From: Elusimicrobiota bacterium
Lineage (GTDB): Bacteria; CAYTYR01; UBA6262
Length of the DNA stretch: 38,044 nt
Direction of reading: 5' to 3'
Assembly (NCBI GenBank): GCA_003153935.1
Contig: PMCA01000029.1
Span: forward strand, 1-38,044
Shown here: piece by piece, positions 28,599 through 36,357 of the stretch
Position numbering within the stretch: the first letter of the stretch is position 1
Layout: every line of letters begins with the position of its first letter
Notes under the pieces: model-generated
What the model saw: only the letters and a program-made list of their open reading frames with translations
Databases searched by the model: none
Told to the model about the DNA's origin: nothing
Position numbers and translations under genes: made by a program

Positions 28599-29257
28599 TG
28601 ACACCCCTGGCGCAGGAATCATTAAGAATATTGGCCACAGGGTTTACAGTGGGATTCGGTCCCTGCCTGGCCTTCTGCGCGCCGATAGTTCTGCCCATTA
28701 TCGCCACCACGGCCGACAACCATCGTCAAGGATTAACAGCAGCCCTGGTCTTTTCACTGGGTAGGGCTCTATCTTATATTTTCCTGGGATTACTGGCCGG
28801 CTGGTCCATCCGGTTATTAGACCCGGTCTTGAATGAACCCGGATGGAAACTTTTCTTCTCCCTGGCCAGTGGCAGCTTACTACTCCTGTTCGGCGGGTTG
28901 ATCCTGCTGGGTAAAGACACTTCTCTCCGGTATTGCCGGAATTTTCATAAATATTTTGTTGACAAAAGACAACCAAGTATGTTTATCTTAGGTATATTGA
29001 TCGGCTTTACTCCCTGCCTGCCGTTGTTGGGGATCTTGACGTACATTGCCAACCGGGCCGCCAACGCCTGGCAAGGAGCGGTTATGGGAGCTAGTTTCGG
29101 TTTGGGAACTTTGGTCTCTCCTTTGCTGCTGGCGGGAATGCTGGCGGGAGCGGTACCCGGCAAGCTGGACCGGCTGGCCAGAATACAAAAACTGTTCAAC
29201 CAATTATGCGCTTTGCTGTTGATCCTTTGGGGAATCCTTTTATTACTAAGAAGATAA
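28598..29257 (+). CDS. CcdA/DsbD-like (TauE/SafE-type) membrane protein
   Basis: A 219 aa protein of about six transmembrane helices arranged as two similar halves. Each half begins with a Cys-Pro type motif: FGPCLAFCAPIVLPII (C23, C27) and IGFTPCLPLLGIL (C140). This matches CcdA and the DsbD membrane domain, which carry reducing electrons across the membrane through a pair of intramembrane cysteines. The protein overlaps the Memo-AMMECR1 gene by 1 nt. It could supply thiol reduction to the exported proteins upstream; this is inference. Confidence 0.85.
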   Translation: MTPLAQESLRILATGFTVGFGPCLAFCAPIVLPIIATTADNHRQGLTAALVFSLGRALSYIFLGLLAGWSIRLLDPVLNEPGWKLFFSLASGSLLLLFGGLILLGKDTSLRYCRNFHKYFVDKRQPSMFILGILIGFTPCLPLLGILTYIANRAANAWQGAVMGASFGLGTLVSPLLLAGMLAGAVPGKLDRLARIQKLFNQLCALLLILWGILLLLRR

Positions 29258-29279
29258 CAAACTGGAGGGAAAGGGAATC

Positions 29280-30527
29280 ATGAGTGACAGGATAATCCTG
29301 AATGTGTGGTTTATTTCGAGCAACAACAGCTATATGAACGATGTTGTCACTTTGTTCGTTGACTTGTTCGAGAAGGACCACCCCCAGATAAAGATCAACC
29401 TGGAGCTGAAGAACTGGAACACCGTCTGGGAGGAATTGCTCGGGGTTAAGAGCAGTACCCACGCCCCGGACGTGGTGCAGATAGGTTCCACCTGGGTCGG
29501 GTACTTAGCGCAGCAGGGGTACCTCCTGGGCCTGAACGACAAGATCGCGGATGTAGGAGGCGCGGAAGCTTTCGACAATTCGATCCTCAAAACCTGTATC
29601 TCTCCCGAAAGCGGAGTGATCAGCGCCCTGCCCTGGTTTATCGACGCCCGCGGTATGTACTACCGGGAAGATATATTGCAGAAATGCAATTTATCCGTCA
29701 AGGATATCGCCACCTGGGATTCTTTCCTGCAGTCCAGCAAGATAATAAATAATGTGGAAGTTGGCGGCAAAAAAGTACCGGCCCTGGGCATGGGGGCGGG
29801 ACTGAAAACGGGTGAACTTGTACACAACGTCATGCCTTTTGTCTGGGCCGCCGGCGGCGACATCTATCACGAGGCGACCAAGGAAGTGGTCATTAACAGC
29901 GAGGAATCGCTCAAGGGCCTGGAATTTTATTTCAGCCTTTTTAGCCAGGGATTGATCCCAGTGCATTGTGTCGGCCTGGACCCGGCCCAGCTCAGCGTGG
30001 AATATTTCCAAGGGGCCTACAGTATTTGCGTCAGTAACGTGATCGACGTCTTCAGCATGGCTTACACCGAATCATTCTACAATATCGATATCGCCAAGCA
30101 CTGCCTGGCTACCAGATTCCCGGCGGGGCCCAAAGGCAGTTTTTCCTTTGCCGGGGGCAGCGCCTTAGGCATCATGCGCAACTCTATCTACCAGCGCGAA
30201 GCCTGGGAATTTCTGAAGTTCTTGAGCGGCGTGGAAGCGCAAATTTATTACGCCAAATCCTGCGGCACCATACCGGCGGTCAAGAAAGCTTTCCATACCC
30301 AGTATTTCCTGACCAATCCCCGGTTCGTGGCCTTTACCGAGATATTGAAAACGGTCCGGTATTACCCGGTGCTGAGCCAGTGGGGACGCATCGAAGAGAC
30401 CCTGGTCAACCGCCTGTTTGAGATCTACATGGACATCGGCCAGAATGAGGGCAAGTGCGACCTTAACCTCCTGCGCAAACAGATGAACCGCGCTGCTGTG
30501 GAGATAAAAGAAATCCTATCGACCTGA
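29280..30527 (+). CDS. Solute-binding-fold protein (ABC family 1 type) without signal peptide
   Basis: A 415 aa protein resembling sugar-type extracellular solute-binding proteins: VWFISSNNSYMNDV, FEKDHPQIKINLEL, WEELLGVKSSTHAPDVVQIGSTW, GYLLGLND, PWFIDARGMYYREDIL, and the C-terminal-lobe FSFAGGSALGIM. It has no signal peptide or lipobox: the fold starts within a few residues of the ATG at 29280, which has a strong GGAGGG site. Upstream, a stop codon closes the frame near 29247. No permease or ATPase gene is adjacent. It is either a cytosolic derivative or a fragment of a larger arrangement. It follows the membrane gene by 22 nt. Confidence 0.8.
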   Translation: MSDRIILNVWFISSNNSYMNDVVTLFVDLFEKDHPQIKINLELKNWNTVWEELLGVKSSTHAPDVVQIGSTWVGYLAQQGYLLGLNDKIADVGGAEAFDNSILKTCISPESGVISALPWFIDARGMYYREDILQKCNLSVKDIATWDSFLQSSKIINNVEVGGKKVPALGMGAGLKTGELVHNVMPFVWAAGGDIYHEATKEVVINSEESLKGLEFYFSLFSQGLIPVHCVGLDPAQLSVEYFQGAYSICVSNVIDVFSMAYTESFYNIDIAKHCLATRFPAGPKGSFSFAGGSALGIMRNSIYQREAWEFLKFLSGVEAQIYYAKSCGTIPAVKKAFHTQYFLTNPRFVAFTEILKTVRYYPVLSQWGRIEETLVNRLFEIYMDIGQNEGKCDLNLLRKQMNRAAVEIKEILST

Positions 30528-31240
30528 TGAAAAACAAGAGCCTGGTAAAATTCATCCTGGGGTTATTGCTGATACCCGCAGTATTAGCCTGCTTCCATTC
30601 TTTTCTCGCGCAATTGGGCGCTTTCACCATGAACAGTGGCAGCGTCCAATATTGTTTTTTCGGCGGTTTCCTGACCTACCTGGCTTTTCAGCTGGCTTTT
30701 TTCAAACCTATCCGCACTTATGTTTTCGGCCACGAATTGACTCATGCTCTCTGGGCCATGATGTTCGGCGGCCGAGTCAAGGATTTCACCGTGCGCGCCG
30801 CCAGCGGCCGCGTCGTCCTGACCAAGACAAATTTCCTGATCAACCTGGCCCCGTATTTCTTCCCTTTATACACTTTTCTGGTGGTACTGGTTTACTTTCT
30901 TCTTAAGGCTTTCGACCGGGCCGACCAGTTCTTTTTGTACATAATTTTTGCCATCGGTTTTACTTTTTCCTTCCACCTGGCGCTGCTCATTTACGCCTTC
31001 AGCCTGGGCCAATCGGACATCAAGAAAACAGGGCGTCTTTTTTCCTTGACTTTGATCATCCTTTTTAATATTATAGTTGCTACTTTGATACTTAAACTGA
31101 TGGTACCGGAGATCATAGACCTGCGGTTATTTCTGCAGTCCAGCCTGGCCACCTGCGGGGCCATCTGGCTCTGGCTCTGGCAGATGACGATCGAATTCAA
31201 AGACCTCATTTTTAAAGACGTCCACCTATGGAAAATCTGA
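30527..31240 (+). CDS. M50-like membrane zinc metalloprotease
   Basis: A 237 aa protein with about six hydrophobic helices. The third contains GHELTHALW, giving the HExxH zinc motif at 69-73 (H69, E70, H73), and a later segment INLAPYFFPLYTF matches the second metal-side region of M50-type proteases. The pattern is of a site-2-protease-like enzyme cleaving within membranes, without PDZ domain. It overlaps the solute-binding gene by 1 nt and recX by 13 nt, so it is in the same transcript. Substrate unknown. Confidence 0.7.
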   Translation: MKNKSLVKFILGLLLIPAVLACFHSFLAQLGAFTMNSGSVQYCFFGGFLTYLAFQLAFFKPIRTYVFGHELTHALWAMMFGGRVKDFTVRAASGRVVLTKTNFLINLAPYFFPLYTFLVVLVYFLLKAFDRADQFFLYIIFAIGFTFSFHLALLIYAFSLGQSDIKKTGRLFSLTLIILFNIIVATLILKLMVPEIIDLRLFLQSSLATCGAIWLWLWQMTIEFKDLIFKDVHLWKI

Positions 31241-31710
31241 ATAAAAAGGCCCTGAACTACTGCCTGTACCTGCTGAGCCGCCAAAGCTATTCCCGGAAGC
31301 AGCTGCGGGATAAGCTGGCCCTGAAGAAATACCCGGCCGGCCTGATCTCTGAAACCCTGGATAAACTGGGCCAATGGCATTACCTTGACGACGAGGCGTT
31401 CGCGGCTGCGTTCGCCGGTCAAAGACTGCGCTTCAAACCCCGCGGACAGAGATTGATCGAGCAGGAACTGCGGCTTAAGGGGATAGGGCACGAGCTGGCC
31501 CGTCAGGTAACTACCGGAGTCATGGCTAAGCTGGGACTGGATGAAGAAGCGCTGGCCCGGGCGGCCCTGGAGAAGAAATTGCGTACTTACCGGAAAGACA
31601 GCACGGAAAAGAGCATGGCCAAGACCAAAAACTACCTTGTAAGACAGGGCTTTTCCTACGAAATAGCGAATAAATTGATAAGAGAATATTGGGGCCAAAA
31701 AGACCTTTAA
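31228..31710 (+). CDS. recX: Regulatory protein RecX
   Basis: A 160 aa helical RecA modulator. The repeated three-helix pattern is clear: ALNYCLYLLSRQSYSRKQLRDKL, then IETLDKL-like segments, and FRGQRLIEQEL with later TKNYLVRQGFSYEIANKLI. RecX binds RecA filaments and limits recombination. The gene overlaps the M50-like gene by 13 nt; recA is not in this window, so recX is unlinked here. A low-GC AAAAAGA/TCTTTTT complementarity just after the gene could act as a weak terminator. Confidence 0.82.
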   Translation: MENLNKKALNYCLYLLSRQSYSRKQLRDKLALKKYPAGLISETLDKLGQWHYLDDEAFAAAFAGQRLRFKPRGQRLIEQELRLKGIGHELARQVTTGVMAKLGLDEEALARAALEKKLRTYRKDSTEKSMAKTKNYLVRQGFSYEIANKLIREYWGQKDL

Positions 31711-31728
31711 AAATACTCTTTTTTTTCC

Positions 31729-31756
31729 TTGACAATACTAGATATTGTGTGATAAA
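31729..31756 (+). promoter_or_regulatory. Sigma70-type promoter of nrdR
   Basis: A consensus TTGACA (31729-31734) is followed after 16 nt by GATAAA (31751-31756), with TGT preceding it as an extended -10. Transcription would begin near 31763, upstream of inverted repeats in the nrdR leader. It probably drives nrdR and the ribonucleotide-reductase genes behind it. Confidence 0.6.
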
Positions 31757-31761
31757 AGTAG

Positions 31762-31810
31762 AACACTCCTTTATATAGTGTTTTTCGGTTCTATACAGTA
31801 TAGTTTGTGG
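31762..31810 (+). promoter_or_regulatory. Candidate NrdR boxes in the nrdR leader
   Basis: A perfect inverted repeat AACACT...AGTGTT lies at 31762-31782 with a 9-nt spacer. Compared with the NrdR box consensus ACACWATATATWGTGT, the 16-mers ending at 31781 and 31810 each match at 12 of 16 positions by eye. Their spacing is 29 nt start to start, near the roughly three helical turns typical of paired NrdR boxes. They sit just downstream of the promoter and upstream of nrdR, fitting autoregulation. Confidence 0.45.
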
Positions 31811-31831
31811 AGCAGGAAAGAAGGATTCCCC

Positions 31832-32335
31832 TTGAAGTGCCCATTTTGCGGTTCACTTGAAGACAAGGTAATTGATTCCCGCCCGCTAGAAGAAGCTTCA
31901 ATCATCCGAAGAAGACGCGAGTGCCTCTCTTGCCAGAAGCGCTTCACTACCTATGAGCGCCTGGAAGAAGTGCCTTTAATGGTCATTAAAAGCGATAACC
32001 GCCGGGAACCCTTCAGCCGCGAGAAATTACGCGGGGGACTGTTAAGAGCCTGCGAAAAAAGACCCATCAGCATCGACCGGATCGAGAAGATCATCAGCGA
32101 AATTGAATATGAACTGCATAATTATTACATCATGGAAGTGCCCTCGACATCCATCGGGCAAAAGATACTGAAGCGGCTCAAGGAAGTAGACGAGGTCGCC
32201 TATATCCGTTTCGCCAGCGTTTACCGCAACTTTAACGATATCAACACTTTCCTGCAGGAATTGAAAAAACTTAAAAAGGAAAAAGATAACCAGGAAGAGA
32301 ATAAGGAGGAAAATAAAGAAAGTGATCAAAATTAA
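31832..32335 (+). CDS. nrdR: Transcriptional regulator NrdR
   Basis: ATP/dATP-sensing repressor of ribonucleotide-reductase genes. Starting at TTG 31832 gives the exact family N-terminus: zinc ribbon [17 protein letters not shown] then [13 protein letters not shown], with zinc cysteines C3, C6, C31 and C34, followed by the ATP-cone (about 47-137) and a charged Lys/Glu/Asn tail. AAGAAGGA lies 7 nt before the TTG; a longer in-frame start at 31745 would add a hydrophobic stretch foreign to the family. nrdG and nrdD follow in the same direction, a natural target operon. Confidence 0.93.
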   Translation: MKCPFCGSLEDKVIDSRPLEEASIIRRRRECLSCQKRFTTYERLEEVPLMVIKSDNRREPFSREKLRGGLLRACEKRPISIDRIEKIISEIEYELHNYYIMEVPSTSIGQKILKRLKEVDEVAYIRFASVYRNFNDINTFLQELKKLKKEKDNQEENKEENKESDQN

Positions 32336-32591
32336 GATCTTTGGTAAAACCACTTGCGACGCCTGCAAAGCGACAAAAGACAAATTCAACTTCTTCTTAA
32401 ATCACTGGGGCCTGAGCAGTAAGGCGGAGATCCAGTATTTCGACCTGGATACCGTCGACGGCCTCAGCCAGGGAGCCTATTTGGACGCCCTGGAATTCCC
32501 AACCACCATATTGGAAAAGGACGGACAGGAGCTGGCCCGCTGGAAAAAAACCGTACCCACCAGCCAGGAATTCCGGCAATTCTTCGAATAA
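32322..32591 (+). CDS. Thioredoxin-fold redoxin, NrdH-like
   Basis: An 89 aa thioredoxin-like protein starting at GTG. The motif [13 protein letters not shown] gives C12 and C15; a cis-proline follows at [11 protein letters not shown], then the acidic C-terminus. AAGGAGG lies about 11 nt upstream. It starts inside the end of nrdR by 14 nt and precedes nrdG. Its place inside a ribonucleotide-reductase operon suggests it is an electron donor for the reductase, as NrdH-like redoxins are elsewhere; sequence does not show this directly. Confidence 0.82.
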   Translation: MIKIKIFGKTTCDACKATKDKFNFFLNHWGLSSKAEIQYFDLDTVDGLSQGAYLDALEFPTTILEKDGQELARWKKTVPTSQEFRQFFE

Positions 32592-32603
32592 GAGTAGAGA
32601 CCC

Positions 32604-33341
32604 GTGGAAAAACTAACCGCTATTAAAACCAATACCGCCAGTCAATTAAAGATCAAGGGCTTCCTGGAGAACTCCCTGATCGACTGGGATGGCAAGATCA
32701 GCGCCGTCATCTTTATTTCCGGCTGCAATTTCGCCTGCCCGTTCTGCCATAATGGTGTTCTGGTAAAACAAAATAATGACATAGCGGAGATCTCCCAGGA
32801 GAAGATCCTCGCCCTGCTTAAGGCTAAACGCGCCTGGCTGGACGGGGTCGTGATCTCCGGGGGCGAACCCTGCATGTACCTGGAACTATTCGAGTTAATG
32901 AAAGAGATCAAAAAAATGGGTTTCCCGATCAAGATAGACACCAATGGGTCCCATCCCAAGCCGTTGGAGACCCTGATCAAATACGGATTGGTGGACTATG
33001 TCGCCATGGACATTAAAGCCCCGTTAAACGCTAACTACAAGAAATTAAGCGGCTCAAATATCAATATCGACCGGATCAAGCGCAGCATCGCGGTCTTGCG
33101 CGGGTCAGAAATAGAATATGAATTCCGCACTACTTTCGTACCGACCATGCTGGAGAAGAATGACCTGGTGGAGATCGCTTCTTTCCTGAAGGGTAGCAAA
33201 CGTTTCTTCATCCAGCAGTTTAAACCGAAAGAAGCCATGGCGCCGGAGCTGCGTGAGCTGGCGCCGTATTCATCCAAGTACCTATTGGAGACCCTGCAGG
33301 AATGTCGTAAGTTCATTCCTAATTCGCGCCTGCGGGATTAA
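32604..33341 (+). CDS. nrdG: Anaerobic ribonucleotide reductase activase (NrdG, radical SAM)
   Basis: Radical-SAM protein that generates the glycyl radical of NrdD. GTG start. The 245 aa length and sequence (LIDWDGKISAVIFISG) match the longer NrdG2-type activases; the cluster motif is CNFACPFCHN (CxxxCxxC), followed by VVISGGEPCMY and KIDTNGS in the barrel. It sits between a redoxin gene and nrdD, as expected for a dedicated activase. Confidence 0.9.
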   Translation: MEKLTAIKTNTASQLKIKGFLENSLIDWDGKISAVIFISGCNFACPFCHNGVLVKQNNDIAEISQEKILALLKAKRAWLDGVVISGGEPCMYLELFELMKEIKKMGFPIKIDTNGSHPKPLETLIKYGLVDYVAMDIKAPLNANYKKLSGSNINIDRIKRSIAVLRGSEIEYEFRTTFVPTMLEKNDLVEIASFLKGSKRFFIQQFKPKEAMAPELRELAPYSSKYLLETLQECRKFIPNSRLRD

Positions 33342-33380
33342 TTAAAAAACAAAATACTGGGGAAGGGGGCAAGACGCTAA

Positions 33381-35885
33381 ATGAAGAAGAAAAAAGGGGT
33401 TGTAGTCACTTTTAAAGTTCGCAAGCGTGAGCGGGTCACGGAAGCCTTCAGCAAGGAGAATATCGTCAACGGTATCTTCAAGGCGGCTAAGGAAGTAGGC
33501 GGCAAGAACAGGCGCATTTCCGATGTCCTGGCCGATGAAGTAATTGTTTACCTGCGGAAGAAATACCGCAACGAGAAGCTGCTCACCACCAAAATGATCG
33601 GCGACGCCGTCGAGAAGATCCTGATCGAAGAGGGACACGCCGCTACCGCCAAGGCCTTCATCCTGTACCGGCACAAACGCGCCCGCATGAGAAAGGTGTT
33701 AAAAGTACGTAAAGAAGTGGCCGCTAAGACCAACGCCACCGACCTGGCGCTCATGGTCACAACCCCGGCCCATGAGGAAATACTGCCCTGGAACAAGAGC
33801 GCCATCTGCGCCGCCCTGGTAAAAGAAGCCAACATTGACAAGAAACTGGCCGGTAAAATTGCCGACGCCGTGGAACAGAAGATACTGGCCAGCGGTTCCC
33901 GCCAGGTAACTACCTCCTTTATCCGTGAAATGGTAGATAACGAATTGTTCAACCTCGGTTACCGAAACGGCAAATTGAAACGGCAGAGAGCGCTAGGCAT
34001 ACCAATTTACGACCTGGAAGAACTGATCTTTTCCAAATCCAGCGAAAATTCCAATATTGCCGCCAATAGCCCGGAAGCCATTAACCTGGCTATTGCCGAG
34101 AATACTTTGAAACAATACGCGCTGGAAAAAATATTTTCCGAAGAGGTTTCCAACGCCCATTTAAAGGGCGCGCTCCATTTGCACGATCTTGGTTATCCGA
34201 CCCGGGTTTATTGCAGCAGCCATTCACTGGAATACATCAAGAAGTACGGCTTGCACCTGGAGAACCTGAATATCCGCTCGGTCCCGGCCAAACACGCCCG
34301 CACCCTGACCGGCCACCTGAACACCTTCCTGGCCAGCATGCAGGCTTATTACGCCGGCGCCCTGGGAGTGGCTTTCACCAATGTGTTATACGCGCCTTAC
34401 CTGGTCGGCATGAGCGAGAAGGAAATGAAGCAGGAAGCCCAGTATCTGCTGTTCTCCTGCGCCCAGAACGCGTTCAGCCGCGGCGGGCAGACCTTATTCA
34501 TCGACTTTAATATTCACCTGACCGTGCCCTCGTACCTGAAGAACATCGAAGCCATTGGGCCCGGAGGCAAGTACACCGGCAAGAAATATTCGGAATATGA
34601 AAAAGAGGTACAATCCTTTGCCAAAGCCATGATGGATGTCTGGCGGGCCGGCGACGCTCACGGGCATATGTTCGAGTTCCCGAAGATGGACCTGCATATC
34701 AACCAGTCGGCTTTTGACGATCCGGCCCAGTTCGAGCTGTTGAAACATGCTTGCCTGATCGCCAGCGAGAACGGTTCACCGTATTTCGTCTTTGACCGCG
34801 ATGAAGTTACGCTATCGCAATGCTGCCGTTTGAAGACCACGCTGGACCTGAGCAAACCGGAAGACGCTTATATGATCAACCATCCGGAGAGCCTGCGTTT
34901 CTGCGGTTTTCAGAACGTGACCGTCAACCTGCCGCAATTGGCTTATAAATCCGGCAAGGGGAATATTGAAGGCACCCTGAACGAATTATCCAAGGTCCTG
35001 GACCTGTGCGTGGAAGCGCACCTGCAAAAACGCTCTTTCATTTCCAAGCTGATGAACCGGCGGGGCCTGCCGCTTTGGCAGGTCGGTAAACCGGCGGAAG
35101 ACGGAAAACCGTATATAAACCTGGACAAGGCCAGCTATATAATCGGCATGAACGGCTTGAACGAATGCGTGCAGTACCTGACCGGCAAGCAGCTCCATGA
35201 AGACGAGGAAGTATATAAGCTGGGATTGAAGATCATTTCCCATATGTTCCTGCGGGTCAAGGAATACGAGAAGAAACACGGCATGAAATTCGTACTGGAA
35301 GAATCCCCGGCGGAATCAGCGGCCAGGCGTTTTGCCAAGATCGATATGAGGGAATACCCCGAATCCCGCTCGGTGATCAAGGGCAGCATCGAACAGGACC
35401 AGTATTATTACACCAACAGTATCCATCTGGCGGCTAACGCCCCGGTCAGCATGATCGACCGCATCATCAAGCAGAGCAAGTTCCACAGTATCATCGAGGC
35501 CGGCGCCATCAACCATGCTTTTATCGGCGAGCACAAACCCGATCCTGGCGCGGTCCTGAGCCTGGTGACCAAGTCCTGGTATAATACGTCGGCGGCCCAG
35601 ATCACTATCTCGCCAGAGTTCACCATCTGCAACGCCTGCCAGAAGATGACCAGGGGCCTGAACGAAGTATGCCCCAGCTGCGATTCCAAGGATGTGTACG
35701 GTATTACCAGGATCGTCGGCTATTACAGCCGCACGGACAACTGGAACATGTCCAAGATCGGGGAGCTGCACGACCGGCACAAGCATATGCATAATTACGC
35801 TGACTTCAGCGTTAAGTCCGGAGAAGTAAAAGCCAAAGAACCGGAGAAGAGCGACCCGGCAGAAGTGGTGCAGGTCGGAGCATGA
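33381..35885 (+). CDS. nrdD: Anaerobic (class III) ribonucleoside-triphosphate reductase NrdD
   Basis: Reduces ribonucleotides to deoxyribonucleotides without oxygen. The 834 aa protein starts with an ATP-cone (about 5-105) and a second ATP-cone-like segment (about 130-195), followed by the glycyl-radical-family barrel. A Cys-Cys-Arg at 481-483 and a Cys at 508 lie in the likely catalytic loop. Near the end C750, C753, C764 and C767 form a zinc site, followed by the radical region RIVGYYSRTDNWN with G780 as the radical glycine. A charged tail lies beyond. Its partners nrdG and a redoxin are upstream, and dut overlaps the end by 4 nt. No aerobic reductase is in the window. Confidence 0.95.
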   Translation: MKKKKGVVVTFKVRKRERVTEAFSKENIVNGIFKAAKEVGGKNRRISDVLADEVIVYLRKKYRNEKLLTTKMIGDAVEKILIEEGHAATAKAFILYRHKRARMRKVLKVRKEVAAKTNATDLALMVTTPAHEEILPWNKSAICAALVKEANIDKKLAGKIADAVEQKILASGSRQVTTSFIREMVDNELFNLGYRNGKLKRQRALGIPIYDLEELIFSKSSENSNIAANSPEAINLAIAENTLKQYALEKIFSEEVSNAHLKGALHLHDLGYPTRVYCSSHSLEYIKKYGLHLENLNIRSVPAKHARTLTGHLNTFLASMQAYYAGALGVAFTNVLYAPYLVGMSEKEMKQEAQYLLFSCAQNAFSRGGQTLFIDFNIHLTVPSYLKNIEAIGPGGKYTGKKYSEYEKEVQSFAKAMMDVWRAGDAHGHMFEFPKMDLHINQSAFDDPAQFELLKHACLIASENGSPYFVFDRDEVTLSQCCRLKTTLDLSKPEDAYMINHPESLRFCGFQNVTVNLPQLAYKSGKGNIEGTLNELSKVLDLCVEAHLQKRSFISKLMNRRGLPLWQVGKPAEDGKPYINLDKASYIIGMNGLNECVQYLTGKQLHEDEEVYKLGLKIISHMFLRVKEYEKKHGMKFVLEESPAESAARRFAKIDMREYPESRSVIKGSIEQDQYYYTNSIHLAANAPVSMIDRIIKQSKFHSIIEAGAINHAFIGEHKPDPGAVLSLVTKSWYNTSAAQITISPEFTICNACQKMTRGLNEVCPSCDSKDVYGITRIVGYYSRTDNWNMSKIGELHDRHKHMHNYADFSVKSGEVKAKEPEKSDPAEVVQVGA

Positions 35886-36322
35886 TCAAGATCAAGGTAA
35901 AGAAACTCCGGCCGGATGTCCTGATGCCCCAGTACAGCCACCCCGGTGACGCCGGTATGGACATGTATAATATGGGCGACGATATAATGTTAAAACCCCT
36001 GACCAGGGCACTGCTGCCCACCGGTTTGAAAGTGGCCGTTCCTCTTGGCTATGAACTGCAGGTCCGGCCGCGCAGCGGTATGGCCTTGAAAAAGGGACTG
36101 ACCGTACTAAATACGCCGGGGACCATCGATTCAGGTTACCGGGGTGAAGTGGGGATAATTATTTATAACTCTTCCGGCACCGAAGACGCGCTGATCAAAA
36201 AAGGGGACCGGATAGCGCAGATAGTCTTAAAAAAAGTGGAAGAAATAGAATGGCAGGAAGTGGAAGATCTGGACGATACCAGCCGCAGTGAAGGCGGTTT
36301 TGGCTCGACGGGACACCGCTAA
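35882..36322 (+). CDS. dut: dUTP diphosphatase (Dut)
   Basis: Hydrolyses dUTP to dUMP, keeping uracil out of DNA and feeding dTMP synthesis. The 146 aa protein has the trimeric dUTPase motifs in order: PGDAGMDMYN, RPRSGMALKKG, GTIDSGYRGEVG, GDRIAQIVL, and the C-terminal SEGGFGSTG. The gene overlaps nrdD by 4 nt (ATGA), coupling deoxynucleotide production with its sanitation. Confidence 0.96.
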   Translation: MIKIKVKKLRPDVLMPQYSHPGDAGMDMYNMGDDIMLKPLTRALLPTGLKVAVPLGYELQVRPRSGMALKKGLTVLNTPGTIDSGYRGEVGIIIYNSSGTEDALIKKGDRIAQIVLKKVEEIEWQEVEDLDDTSRSEGGFGSTGHR

Positions 36323-36357
36323 ACAAAAAAAATACAAAACATGGAGGAGAAAAGGAA

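Noticed and set aside
31745-31831. Longer N-terminus for NrdR
   Set aside because: It would overlap the promoter and repeats and add a hydrophobic stretch not found in NrdR, whose zinc ribbon starts at the first residues.
33342-35885. Several minus-strand open frames opposite nrdD
   Set aside because: Codon-bias shadows of a strongly conserved gene.
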